From positions 142,243 through 206,242 of the forward strand of contig NZ_RJJQ01000011.1 in assembly GCF_003724155.1 (NCBI RefSeq): a stretch of DNA of 64,000 bases, written 5' to 3'. The DNA comes from Flexivirga caeni. GTDB lineage: Bacteria; Actinomycetota; Actinomycetes; Actinomycetales; Dermatophilaceae. Below the pieces are notes generated by a model, which saw only the letters and a list, made by a program, of their open reading frames with translations, was not told the DNA's origin and ran no database searches. Position 1 is the stretch's first letter; every line of letters starts with the position of its first letter. Below, one piece after another: positions 18,341 through 26,084 of the stretch. The position numbers and the translations under genes are program-made.

Positions 18341-18391
18341 GCACCCACGGTATGCCGTGGGCCGGCGCCGGCCACGCGCAGGCAGGGGCTC

Positions 18392-18940
18392 TCAGGACGC
18401 GGTGTCGGTGCGGTCGGTCACGGCGGCGGTGAGCCGGACCTCGCGGGTGGTCCGGCCGTCGGCGGCGATGACCCGGTCTCGCCAGGCGCCGTCCGGTTGC
18501 AGACCGGCCGAGGTGAGGAAGGCGCGAGTGGGCTCGTCCTGGTTCAGTGTCCACGCGGTGACCGTCGCGAAATCGCCCGCCTGCAAGGTGTCGACGGCAG
18601 CATTGAGCAGCCGCGAGCCGTTGCCGTGCCCGCGATGCGCCGGTGAGACGCCGAGCGCGTAGATCTCGCCCACGGTGGCGTCGGTCTCGTCGGTCGCCGG
18701 CCCGATCGCGGCGAATCCGACGACGGTCTCGCCTTCGGTCGCGACCAGCAGCCGGTGGCGCGGCGTCGGCGGCGACTGCAACGACTCGCGCCAGGCCGGC
18801 TCGAACGCGGCTTGCGTGAAGGCGTCGCGCACCGCCGGATCGACCAGGTCGCCATACGCCCGGCGCCATACCTGCGCCTGCACGCGCGCAACCGCCGGCA
18901 CGTCGGTTGCTCGTGCGGTGCGGACCCCGGTGTCACTCAT
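18392..18940 (-). CDS. GNAT-family N-acetyltransferase
   Basis: 182 aa from the ATG at 18940 (MSDTGVRTARATDVPAVARV); the longer open frame upstream is antisense to the next gene. The acetyl-CoA loop is seen in YALGVSPAHRGHGNGSRLL, in the R-x-x-G-x-G/A pattern. Substrate is unknown. Divergent from the ferredoxin-reductase-like gene at 19028, with an 87-bp gap between them. Confidence 0.85.
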   Translation of the reverse strand: MSDTGVRTARATDVPAVARVQAQVWRRAYGDLVDPAVRDAFTQAAFEPAWRESLQSPPTPRHRLLVATEGETVVGFAAIGPATDETDATVGEIYALGVSPAHRGHGNGSRLLNAAVDTLQAGDFATVTAWTLNQDEPTRAFLTSAGLQPDGAWRDRVIAADGRTTREVRLTAAVTDRTDTAS

Positions 18941-19027
18941 GGGGTCAGTTTCCCATCCCGCCGCCGGGGCCGCCCGGGGTGGCCGGGTGCGGGAATGCGC
19001 CCGCATCGTGCGAAGCTTGCATCGGAT

Positions 19028-19816
19028 ATGAGCCTGCTGAAACCGTCCGTGCATCACCGCCGTCCGCAGTTCCATCCGCTGCCGGTCGTCGGGCTGGAAC
19101 GGCTGACCGACCGCGCAGTCGCGGTGACGTTCGGCATACCGGACGAGTTGCGCGAGATTTTCGCGTTCCAGCCGGGTCAGCACCTGACGCTGCGCGCCGA
19201 GCTGGACGGTGCCGACGTGCGTCGCTCCTATTCGATCTGCATGTCGCGGGCGCAAGCGGCCGCCACCGGCCGGCTGCGGATCGCGTCGAACGAGGTCGAG
19301 GGCGGCGCCATGTCGACCCGGCTCAATCACGTTGTCGCAGTGGGGGATCGGATCGAGGTGCTGGCGCCTCTCGGCGACTTCGTCTGCCCCACCAACCCCG
19401 CGGAGAAGCGGCACATCGTCGCGGTCGCCGCCGGCTCCGGCATCACCCCGGTGATCTCGGTGGTGCGTTCGGTGCTGGAGGACGAGCCCGGCTCGCGGGT
19501 GACACTGGTCTTCGGCAACCGCACGCCCGCGAGCACGATGTTCGCCGCCGAACTGGCGGAACTTGCGCAGCTGTACGGCGATCGCTTCGACCTCGTCGAG
19601 GTCTTCTCGCGCGTGGCCGTGGACGACCCGATGCGAGCCGGCCGGATCGACGGCGACCGTCTCGAGCGCATCGTCGAAGCGGTCTCGGCGCCGATTGCTG
19701 ACGTGGACGAGTGGTTTCTGTGCGGTCCGATCGACATGGTGCACAACGTCCGGGACACGCTCCCGTCGCACGGAATTGACCCCGCGCGCATCCACCACGA
19801 GGAGTTCTTCCAGTAG
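19028..19816 (+). CDS. ferredoxin-NADP reductase-like flavoprotein, PaaE-type lacking the 2Fe-2S domain
   Basis: 262 aa from the ATG at 19028. FAD-binding RRSYSIC is at 65-71, NAD(P)-binding GSGITP at 136-141, and the domain ends in FLCGPIDMVHNVRDTL and the C-terminal HHEEFF. In PaaE (phenylacetyl-CoA epoxidase reductase) and relatives, this last segment leads into a plant-type 2Fe-2S domain of about 90 residues. Here the frame stops at once and no cysteine-rich continuation is seen in the next bases, which hold a palindromic repeat instead. It may pass electrons to a separate ferredoxin, or be a truncated gene. No other paa gene is nearby. Confidence 0.8.
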   Translation: MSLLKPSVHHRRPQFHPLPVVGLERLTDRAVAVTFGIPDELREIFAFQPGQHLTLRAELDGADVRRSYSICMSRAQAAATGRLRIASNEVEGGAMSTRLNHVVAVGDRIEVLAPLGDFVCPTNPAEKRHIVAVAAGSGITPVISVVRSVLEDEPGSRVTLVFGNRTPASTMFAAELAELAQLYGDRFDLVEVFSRVAVDDPMRAGRIDGDRLERIVEAVSAPIADVDEWFLCGPIDMVHNVRDTLPSHGIDPARIHHEEFFQ

Positions 19817-19852
19817 CGCTGCGGGTGAAGGCGCGCTTCCGCCCTCCTGCCT

Positions 19853-19940
19853 GACTGAGAGGACCCATATGCATTGAGAGGACCCGAAATCCGGGCGCGT
19901 TATGGGTCCTGTCAATGCACGAGGGGTCCTCTCGATCAGT
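19853..19940. repeat. dyad element built on TGAGAGGACCC
   Basis: Two direct copies of TGAGAGGACCC (19856-19866, 19875-19885) are followed by two inverted copies (GGGTCCTGTCA at 19904-19914, GGGTCCTCTCGA at 19924-19935). The whole can fold into one long imperfect hairpin with arms of about 33 bases around an 18-base loop. It lies between the convergent ends of the PaaE-like and DHFR-Nudix genes and could act as a two-way terminator, though no U tract follows. The motif-motif-inverted-inverted plan matches the CCGAGCGGGGTAC elements elsewhere in the window. Confidence 0.7.
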
Positions 19941-19978
19941 GGCGCGGGCCGGTTGTGCGGAACGCGTCACTCGGCACA

Positions 19979-20920
19979 TCAGTCGAAAAGCGTGACGCCG
20001 GAGTCGGTTTCGAAGAACGCCCGCACCAGCGGACGGTGCGCGGGGATGATCGGCAGCCGCGCCGCCTCCTGCGCCATGAACCAGCGCGACTCGCTCACCT
20101 CGTCGGACACGCCCGCGGTGCCACCGACCACGTGTGCCCGGAAGCACACGCCGAACGGGGTGCGCCGGCGACCGTCCGGGTGGACGATCACGATGTCCGG
20201 CCGGCTGTATGCCGCCAGCACCGAGTCGACGGCAACCTCCAGCCCGGTCTCCTCGTGCGCCTCGCGGACCGCACTCTGCGACCAGGTCTCGCCGATCTCG
20301 GCGGCGCCGCCGGGCAGGCACCATAGCCCGTTGTCCTGCCGCCGGGTCAGCAGCAGCCGCTCGCCGTCGCCGATCGCACACGTCACGCCGGCCTTGATCT
20401 GCGTGGCCGACGCCGCCGCGACTCCGGGTCCGACCTCCACCTGGGTGCGCGGGTTGCGCCGTTCGTAGGTGACAACGGTCCAGCCGTCGTGTGGCTTGCG
20501 GGACGCCTCACGCCATACCGGCGAATCAGTGAACGGCCAGCCCGGGAAGACCGTGTCGCCCTCGGGATCGAGCGGGATCTCCGAGAGCACCATCCGGTCC
20601 GCGTATGACGCGAAAAGCTCCCACACCTGAGCGCCGCCGGTGACGAAGAAATCCTCGTCGTCGGCGAGGAGGAGCGCCTCGTCGACCGAGTGGGCCACCT
20701 CGACGCCGTCGGCCGACCACGAAAGATCGCGGGTGAGCACGATGTGCCGGCGGCCCGGCAGCAGCCCGTGCGACTCGAAGGTGTGCCGGCCCATGACCAT
20801 CGGGTGACCCATGGTGGCGGCCTTGAATCCCTTCTGCTCGCCCGGGATTCGCCACGGCATACGCCCGTCGCGGCCGACCACGCCGTTGCGCGCGACCGCG
20901 GCGATGAAGGTGATCGTCAT
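19979..20920 (-). CDS. folA: dihydrofolate reductase-Nudix hydrolase fusion
   Basis: 313 aa from the ATG at 20920. Residues 1-158 are a complete [24 protein letters not shown], the active-site acid as E28 in [16 protein letters not shown], and [10 protein letters not shown]. Residues 174-313 are a Nudix domain whose box is complete: G205 to E211, then REAHEETGL with R219, E220, E223 and E224. DHFR supplies tetrahydrofolate for the thymidylate synthase encoded 10 bp upstream. The Nudix part might clean up oxidised nucleotides or act on a pterin triphosphate; this is speculation. A linker of about 15 residues ([14 protein letters not shown]) joins the two. Confidence 0.9.
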   Translation of the reverse strand: MTITFIAAVARNGVVGRDGRMPWRIPGEQKGFKAATMGHPMVMGRHTFESHGLLPGRRHIVLTRDLSWSADGVEVAHSVDEALLLADDEDFFVTGGAQVWELFASYADRMVLSEIPLDPEGDTVFPGWPFTDSPVWREASRKPHDGWTVVTYERRNPRTQVEVGPGVAAASATQIKAGVTCAIGDGERLLLTRRQDNGLWCLPGGAAEIGETWSQSAVREAHEETGLEVAVDSVLAAYSRPDIVIVHPDGRRRTPFGVCFRAHVVGGTAGVSDEVSESRWFMAQEAARLPIIPAHRPLVRAFFETDSGVTLFD

Positions 20921-20930
20921 GCGTCGGCGC

Positions 20931-21743
20931 TCATACCGCGATCGGGGCTTTGATCGAGGGCGCCGCGACATACCCGTCGAGCGCGATGTCCGGCAGCTCG
21001 AACCCGTCGATCTCGCGGACCTGCGGGTTGAGCCGCAGGGTCGGCAGCGGACCTGGTTCGCGCGTCAACTGCAGCCGCGCCTGATCGAGATGGTTGAGAT
21101 AGAGGTGCGCGTCACCGAGGGTGTGCACGAAGTCGCCCGGCACCAGGTCGGTCACCTGCGCGACCATGGCGGTGAGCAGCGCATAGGACGCGATGTTGAA
21201 CGGCACCCCGAGGAAGACGTCGGCCGACCGCTGATAGAGCTGACACGAGAGGGTCCGTCGCCCGTCCGCGGAAGGCGCGCCGACGTAGAACTGGAACATG
21301 GTGTGGCACGGCGGCAGCGCCATCCGGTCGACGTCGGCGACGTTCCACGCCGAGACGATGTGCCGCCGGGAGTCCGGGTTGGTGCGCAGGCCCTCGATGA
21401 CCTGGGCGAGTTGATCGACGGTGCGCCCGTCCGGGGTCGGCCAGGACCGCCATTGATGCCCGTAAATGGGTCCGAGGTCGCCGTTCACGTCGGCCCACTC
21501 GTCCCAGATCGAGATACCGCGCTCGTGCAACCAGGCGACGTTGGTGTCGCCGCGCAGGAACCACAGCAACTCGCCGAAGATCGAGCGCAGGTGCAGTTTC
21601 TTGGTGGTCAGCACCGGGAAACCCTCGGCCAGGTCGAAGCGCAGCTGGTGCCCGAAGACCGACAGCGTGCCGGTGCCGGTGCGGTCGTCCTTGCGGGTGC
21701 CGTCGGAGATGACCCGGTCGAGCAGGTCGAGGTACTGCTTCAC
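20931..21743 (-). CDS. thyA: thymidylate synthase
   Basis: 270 aa from a GTG at 21743 ([15 protein letters not shown]), chosen because it aligns with the usual ThyA N terminus; a longer frame exists. Nucleophile C146 is in [34 protein letters not shown] and [14 protein letters not shown] are classical folate- and dUMP-binding segments. The enzyme methylates dUMP to dTMP with methylene-tetrahydrofolate, producing the dihydrofolate that the downstream DHFR domain recycles. Actinobacteria at this locus often carry thyX instead; here the ThyA type is present. Confidence 0.97.
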   Translation of the reverse strand: MKQYLDLLDRVISDGTRKDDRTGTGTLSVFGHQLRFDLAEGFPVLTTKKLHLRSIFGELLWFLRGDTNVAWLHERGISIWDEWADVNGDLGPIYGHQWRSWPTPDGRTVDQLAQVIEGLRTNPDSRRHIVSAWNVADVDRMALPPCHTMFQFYVGAPSADGRRTLSCQLYQRSADVFLGVPFNIASYALLTAMVAQVTDLVPGDFVHTLGDAHLYLNHLDQARLQLTREPGPLPTLRLNPQVREIDGFELPDIALDGYVAAPSIKAPIAV

Positions 21744-21826
21744 AGGTCCAGACGCTATCAGCGCGAGCGCCTGCGGTGCCCGGTGCACGAGCGTCGCGAC
21801 ATACAACATGGACGGTCGTTACAAAA

Positions 21827-21842
21827 TGTGATCCAGATCACA
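21827..21842. promoter_or_regulatory. Crp/GlxR-type binding site
   Basis: TGTGATCCAGATCACA matches the Crp family consensus TGTGA-N6-TCACA exactly and is nested in a longer AT-rich stretch (AAATGTGAT and ATCACATTT arms). It lies 84 bp upstream of the thyA start and about 170 bp upstream of dapA. Actinobacterial cAMP regulators of the Crp/GlxR type bind such sites. Which of the two divergent genes it serves is not clear. Confidence 0.65.
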
Positions 21843-21886
21843 TTTAACAGATGTAACGCTTTCCCCGGCCACCCGATGTAACCGTT

Positions 21887-21930
21887 GATCGCGTCGTCAC
21901 CCGGACCCCCGAGCGGGTGACGACGCGATC
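21887..21930 (+). terminator. strong 17-bp hairpin followed by a T-rich stretch
   Basis: Perfect arms GATCGCGTCGTCACCCG (21887-21903) and its complement (21914-21930) around a 10-base loop, followed by TTTCATTT on the plus strand. It has the form of a rightward intrinsic terminator, yet no plus-strand gene lies upstream, since thyA runs the other way. It may end a short leader or small RNA begun near the Crp-type site, or attenuate dapA. The remaining bases to 22013 show nothing else clear. Confidence 0.5.
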
Positions 21931-22013
21931 TTTCATTTCCGCGCGAGCCACCGGATTCGCGGCACCCGGAAGGCCTCCCCACCACTGCGCCACCGCCGAC
22001 TAGCCTGGGGCGT

Positions 22014-22901
22014 ATGACGAACCCCTTCGGACGGCTGCTGACGGCCATGGTGACTCCCATGCACGAGGACGGGTCACTCGACCTGGATGGAGCACAGCGG
22101 CTCGCGGACCATCTCGTCCGGCACGGTCACGACGGCATCCTGGTCAACGGCACGACCGGCGAGTCCGCCACCACGACGGACGAGGAGAACGTTGCCGTCG
22201 TGCGCGCGGTCGTCGAAGCGGTCGGGGACAAGGTCCCGGTGATGGCGGGGGTGGGCACCAACGACACCGCGCACTCGATGGCTGCGGCACAGGCGATGGT
22301 CGCCGCCGGCGCCACGAACGCGCTCGTCGTCACGCCCTACTACAACAAGCCCCCGCAGGCCGGCATCATCGAGCACGTTCGGGCCATCGCCGCTGCGGCG
22401 GACGTGCCGGTGATGCTCTACGACATCCCGGGACGCACCGGCACCGCGCTCGCACCCGATACGCTGCTGCGGCTCGCGGAGATACCCCAGGTCAGGGCGG
22501 TCAAGGACGCCAAGGCCGATCTCTACACCTCCAGCAAGGTCATGGCGCAGACCGACCTGCTGTGGTTCTCCGGCGACGACGTGCTCGCCCTGCCGTGGCT
22601 GTCCATCGGTGCGGTCGGCCACGTCGCCGTCACCGGACACGTCGCCGGCGACCAGTTCGCTGCGATGATCCAGGCGGTGGATGCCGGGGAGCTGGCGACC
22701 GCCCGCGCCATACATCGGCGTCTCATCCCGGTGATGGACGCCATCATGACGATCACCCAAGGAGCCATCATGGCCAAGGCCGCCCTGAAGCAGCTGGGCA
22801 TCATCGAGTCCGACTTCTGCCGGCTGCCGCTGCTGCCCGCGACTGCGGAGCAACACGACATCCTGCGCCGCGCGCTCGACGAATCGAACATCACGGCATG
22901 A
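22014..22901 (+). CDS. dapA: 4-hydroxy-tetrahydrodipicolinate synthase
   Basis: 295 aa TIM-barrel lyase. Schiff-base lysine K164 is in VRAVKDAKADL, with Y136 in MLYDIPGRTG and NGTTGES at 45-51 as pyruvate-binding loop. It condenses pyruvate with aspartate semialdehyde, the first committed step to lysine and diaminopimelate. No ribosome-binding site is seen before the ATG, so a leaderless transcript is possible. The stop codon overlaps, as ATGA, a small repeat-derived ORF that bridges to the RNase J gene, so dapA and rnj probably remain an operon, as in other actinobacteria. Confidence 0.96.
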   Translation: MTNPFGRLLTAMVTPMHEDGSLDLDGAQRLADHLVRHGHDGILVNGTTGESATTTDEENVAVVRAVVEAVGDKVPVMAGVGTNDTAHSMAAAQAMVAAGATNALVVTPYYNKPPQAGIIEHVRAIAAAADVPVMLYDIPGRTGTALAPDTLLRLAEIPQVRAVKDAKADLYTSSKVMAQTDLLWFSGDDVLALPWLSIGAVGHVAVTGHVAGDQFAAMIQAVDAGELATARAIHRRLIPVMDAIMTITQGAIMAKAALKQLGIIESDFCRLPLLPATAEQHDILRRALDESNITA

Positions 22902-23026
22902 GCGAGCGCAGCGAGCGACCAGAAGACTCAGGGCGAATGCGCACCCTGTCGGGACCCCCGCGAAGTATCGGAGCGACGAAGGAGCGGAGAACTTCGTGGG
23001 GTCGGGCGAAGGAGGGGTGTGCATGA
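22898..23026 (+). other. repeat-derived 42-codon ORF bridging dapA and rnj
   Basis: An ATG inside the dapA stop (ATGA) opens a 42-codon frame that closes with a TGA inside the ATGA of the RNase J start, so both ends overlap by 4 bp. Its first 27 bases (ATGAGCGAGCGCAGCGAGCG and on) are a dispersed element also found at the start of kdpB. Its middle (22956-23001) is a palindromic repeat also found inside rimO. The product (starts MSERSERPEDSG, Arg-rich) resembles no protein. It may serve only to keep ribosomes moving from dapA to rnj; whether it is translated is unknown. Confidence 0.35.
22956..23001. repeat. 46-bp palindromic repeat, copy A
   Basis: Arms CCCCGCGAAGT (22956-22966) and ACTTCGTGGGG (22991-23001) enclose ATCGGAGCGACGAAGGAGCG and a few more bases. 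The copy within rimO at 44690-44736 has nearly the same arms and core (ATCGGAGCGA, GAGCGGAGA). Here it is intergenic, just before the ribosome-binding site of rnj. Confidence 0.8.
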
Positions 23027-24708
23027 GCCACCCGCACCCCGAACTGGAGTTGCCCGGCCCCTTGCCGAAGGGCGGCGTGCGCGTCGTGCCGCTCGGCGGC
23101 CTCGGCGAGGTCGGCCGCAACATGACGGTCGTGGAGTATGCCGGCCGGCTGCTCGTCGTCGACTGCGGTGTCCTCTTCCCCGAGGACCACCCCGGCGTCG
23201 ACCTGATCCTGCCGGACTTCGAATACATCTCCGGCCGGCTCGACGACATCGACGCGATCGTGCTCACCCACGGGCATGAGGATCACATCGGCGCCGTGCC
23301 CTACCTGCTGCGCCTGAAGCCGGACATCCCGCTGATCGGGTCGACGCTGACGCTCGCCCTCGTCGAGGCCAAGCTGAAGGAACACCGGATCACGCCATAC
23401 ACGCTGACCGTGAAGGAGGGCGGGAACGAGAAGCTCGGTGTCTTCGACTGCGACTTCCTCGCGGTCAATCACTCCATCCCGGACGCGCTCGCGGTCTTCA
23501 TCCGCACGGGTGGTGGCAATCTGCTGATCACCGGCGACTTCAAGATGGACCAGCTCCCGCTGGACGGCCGCATCACCGACCTGCGCGCGTTCGCGAAGGC
23601 GGGGGAGGAGGGTGTCGATCTCTTCCTGACCGACTCCACCAACGCTGAGGTGCCCGGGTTCACGACGCCGGAGCGCAACATCACCCCCGCCATCGAGCGG
23701 GTCTTCGACAAGGCCGAACGCCGGATCATCGTCGCGTGCTTCTCCTCGCACGTGCACCGCGTGCAGCAGGTGCTCGACGCGGCGCAGGCGCATGGGCGCA
23801 AGGTCGCGTTCGTCGGCCGGTCGATGCTGCGCAACATGGGCATCGCGTCCGACCTCGGCTATCTGCACGTGCCCGACGGCGTGCTGGTCGACCTGAAGAA
23901 GATCGACAAGTTCGCCGACGACCAGATCGTGCTGGTCTCGACCGGTTCGCAGGGTGAGCCGATGGCGGCCCTGTCCCGGATGGCGAACGGCGATCACAAC
24001 ACCATCGACATCGGACCGGGTGACACCGTGCTGATGGCGTCCTCGCTCATCCCGGGCAACGAGAATGCCGTCTACCGGGTGATCAACGGCCTGATGCGGC
24101 GCGGCGCCAGCGTCATACACAAGGGGAACGCGCTGGTGCACGTCTCCGGGCACGCCAGCGCCGGCGAACTGCTCTACGTCTACAACATCGTGCGGCCGCG
24201 CAATGTGATGCCGATCCACGGCGAATGGCGGCACCTGGTCGCCAACGGCGAGCTCGCCGAGGCGACGGGAGTGCCGGCCGAGCGCGTCATCCTCGCCGAG
24301 GACGGCGTCGTCGTTGACCTGGTCGACGGGCGCGCTCGGATCGTCGGCGCCGTGCCCTGCGGTTATGTGTATGTCGACGGCTCCCTCGTCGGCACCACCG
24401 ATGAGACGATGCTCAAGGATCGCCGGATCCTGCGCGACGAGGGCTTCGTCACGATCATCGTGGTGCGGGACGCCGACACCGGGAAGATCGCGGCCGGCCC
24501 GGAGATCCAGACGCGAGGATTCGCGGAGGAGGACGACGTCTTCGACAAGGTGCGGCCCAAGCTGGAGGCGGCGCTGGAGGAGGCTCGCGCGAAGGGCATC
24601 AGCGACACCTACCAGTTGCAGCAGGTCATCCGTCGCGCCGTCGGCGGTTATGTCGGCGGCAAGCTCCGGCGCCGGCCGATGATCATCCCGATCGTCATCG
24701 ACGCCTGA
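23023..24708 (+). CDS. rnj: ribonuclease J
   Basis: 561 aa from the ATG at 23023, preceded by AAGGAGG 8 bases upstream, a very strong site. Metallo-beta-lactamase motif THGHEDHIG has H83, H85, D87 and H88. Beta-CASP features follow (TDSTNAEVPG, VACFSSHVHRVQQ, STGSQGEP, SGHASAGELLY). The C-terminal domain continues to a basic end (GGKLRRRPM). It processes and degrades mRNA and matures rRNA as 5' exo- and endonuclease, usually as a dimer. The dapA-rnj order is conserved in actinobacteria. Confidence 0.96.
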   Translation: MSHPHPELELPGPLPKGGVRVVPLGGLGEVGRNMTVVEYAGRLLVVDCGVLFPEDHPGVDLILPDFEYISGRLDDIDAIVLTHGHEDHIGAVPYLLRLKPDIPLIGSTLTLALVEAKLKEHRITPYTLTVKEGGNEKLGVFDCDFLAVNHSIPDALAVFIRTGGGNLLITGDFKMDQLPLDGRITDLRAFAKAGEEGVDLFLTDSTNAEVPGFTTPERNITPAIERVFDKAERRIIVACFSSHVHRVQQVLDAAQAHGRKVAFVGRSMLRNMGIASDLGYLHVPDGVLVDLKKIDKFADDQIVLVSTGSQGEPMAALSRMANGDHNTIDIGPGDTVLMASSLIPGNENAVYRVINGLMRRGASVIHKGNALVHVSGHASAGELLYVYNIVRPRNVMPIHGEWRHLVANGELAEATGVPAERVILAEDGVVVDLVDGRARIVGAVPCGYVYVDGSLVGTTDETMLKDRRILRDEGFVTIIVVRDADTGKIAAGPEIQTRGFAEEDDVFDKVRPKLEAALEEARAKGISDTYQLQQVIRRAVGGYVGGKLRRRPMIIPIVIDA

Positions 24709-24732
24709 GCGTTCCCGGCTCCCGTTTCTTCG

Positions 24733-24825
24733 CCGAGCGGGGTACATCTGCACCGAGCGGGGTACAAGCACGGACGCTCCTGGGCTCGGGTTCTACCCCG
24801 CTCGGCAGATAAGTACCCCGCTCGG
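24733..24825. repeat. four-motif dyad element (core CCGAGCGGGGTAC), copy 1
   Basis: Two forward cores CCGAGCGGGGTAC (24733-24745, 24753-24765) are followed by two inverted cores (24794-24805, 24813-24825). The ~28-base spacer includes GGCTCGGGTTC, which is also kept in copy 2 at 25891-25983. It lies between the convergent ends of rnj and the phosphotransferase gene. A third copy is at 63854-64000. Confidence 0.85.
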
Positions 24826-24855
24826 TGGGTTTGGTGCGTCCGGCTAGCCCTGCGA

Positions 24856-25833
24856 TCAGCCGAGCTGGCGCAGCGCGGCGTCCGCCCACCCAGTGGGGTC
24901 ATCTCCCGACGGGATCATCGTCAGCGAGAACCACAACACGAGCGGGTCCCACCAGGCATGCTCGGCATCGGTGAGCGAGGTCACGGACTGGTACCCGTCG
25001 AGGAACCCCTCTCGCACCAGCGGACTGACCGGGCCCCAATCGCGGAAGCGGGTGCCGAGCAGGACCGCGGAGCGGGCTAGGTCGGCAACGCGCTGCCCGT
25101 GCCCGGCGTCCTCGAAATCGAGTATGGCGACAATCTCGCGGTCCGCGCAGAGGATGTTGGCCGCCCGGTAGTCGCCGTGGATCAGCTGGGTCGGCAGAAC
25201 TTGGTCCGGAGAACGCTCGAGCATCTCGCGCAGGCGTCGCCGAGCAGCGAGCGGGGCCTGCTCCGACGCAGAGTCGAGCCAGGCGGATACCTGTGTCCTG
25301 AGCGGTTGCCGTCCCCAGCCGCGGGCGCCGCCGAACCGCTCGGCTTGCGGGAATGCCGCCAGCGCCGCGTGCAGCGCGGCCAGGGTCACGCCCGCCGCAT
25401 ACACCTGCTGCGGATCGTCGACGTCCAGCAGTTCGCCGTCGATCGTGTGCTGCAGGGACATTGAGCGCCCGCCGACGTCGACCTGATGCCGGCCGTCGTT
25501 CGTGGCGATCGGCGCGGAGACGGGAAGACCTTGCCGGTCGAGCCAGGCGACGAGATCACCGGCGTTCGCCAGGCGCGCGAAGCCGTCCTGCGCGATCGAC
25601 CACTTGGCGAGCATGGGACCGTCCGGAGTGCTCAGCCAGGCCAGCACATTGTGGAAACTCATCACGATGTGGTCGCACGAGACGACTCGGACCGCCCAGT
25701 GCTGCTCGACGGTGGCAGTCACCCAGGTGGCCGCTGCCGCGGCGTCGCGAAAGCCGAAGCGCGTCGACAGTGTCTCGTCGGGATCGCACGCCTCCCAGAG
25801 CATTTCAACGGTGGGAGTGCGGTCGGTCGGCAT
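24856..25833 (-). CDS. APH-family phosphotransferase
   Basis: 325 aa. Catalytic loop LIHGDYRAANIL with H219, D221 and N226, and the metal-binding ILDFEDAG with D239, are the marks of the APH/choline-kinase/homoserine-kinase-like fold. The substrate is unknown; it may be a small metabolite or a drug. The gene is bounded on both sides by ~93-bp direct repeats of the same four-motif element (24733-24825 and 25891-25983), which suggests that it could have moved or been duplicated as a unit. It interrupts the usual run from rnj to ftsK. Confidence 0.82.
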   Translation of the reverse strand: MPTDRTPTVEMLWEACDPDETLSTRFGFRDAAAAATWVTATVEQHWAVRVVSCDHIVMSFHNVLAWLSTPDGPMLAKWSIAQDGFARLANAGDLVAWLDRQGLPVSAPIATNDGRHQVDVGGRSMSLQHTIDGELLDVDDPQQVYAAGVTLAALHAALAAFPQAERFGGARGWGRQPLRTQVSAWLDSASEQAPLAARRRLREMLERSPDQVLPTQLIHGDYRAANILCADREIVAILDFEDAGHGQRVADLARSAVLLGTRFRDWGPVSPLVREGFLDGYQSVTSLTDAEHAWWDPLVLWFSLTMIPSGDDPTGWADAALRQLG

Positions 25834-25890
25834 ACGTGCCAGTCCATCACACCCCGGACTGAGGGCGAGTGAGCCCTCCGGTCTCTCTCG

Positions 25891-25983
25891 CCGAGCGGGG
25901 TAGATCCGCGTCGAGCGGGGTACAAATCCGGGCCTTCCCAGGCTCGGGTTCTACCCCGCTCGGTGGAGAAGTACCACGCTCGG
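25891..25983. repeat. four-motif dyad element (core CCGAGCGGGGTAC), copy 2
   Basis: Forward cores at 25891-25902 and 25911-25923, inverted cores at 25952-25963 and 25971-25983 (one mismatch, TACCACGCTCGG). The spacer shares AGGCTCGGGTTCTACCCC with copy 1. Orientation is the same as copy 1, so the two form direct repeats 1,158 bp apart around the phosphotransferase gene. It lies upstream of that gene and downstream of rpf. Confidence 0.85.
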
Positions 25984-26006
25984 CGGAATGAGGCGGGCTG
26001 GTATGC

Positions 26007-26046
26007 CGAAGGCCCCGGCCCACCGAATGGTGAGCCGGGGCCTTCG
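26007..26046 (-). terminator. intrinsic terminator-like hairpin after rpf
   Basis: Perfect 13-bp arms, CGAAGGCCCCGGC (26007-26019) and GCCGGGGCCTTCG (26034-26046), around a 14-base loop, starting about 40 bases beyond the rpf stop codon in the direction of transcription. No clear U run follows, which is common in high-GC actinobacteria. Confidence 0.65.
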
Positions 26047-26084
26047 AGTGATCGCCGCGTGGAGCGGCAATCGATCCGATCGGA

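Noticed and set aside
18392..19915. 507-codon minus-strand frame
   Set aside because: Only the last 182 codons are an acetyltransferase. The upstream part is antisense to the PaaE-like reductase and has no family features.
22956..23001. Reading the palindrome before rnj as a riboswitch or rnj autoregulatory leader
   Set aside because: Nearly the same sequence is found inside the rimO coding region, so it is a dispersed repeat and not specific to rnj.
24733..24825. Reading the CCGAGCGGGGTAC element as a CRISPR or as a simple terminator
   Set aside because: Only four cores, two of them inverted, with short spacers. No U tract follows, and the copy at 25891 lies before a gene start.
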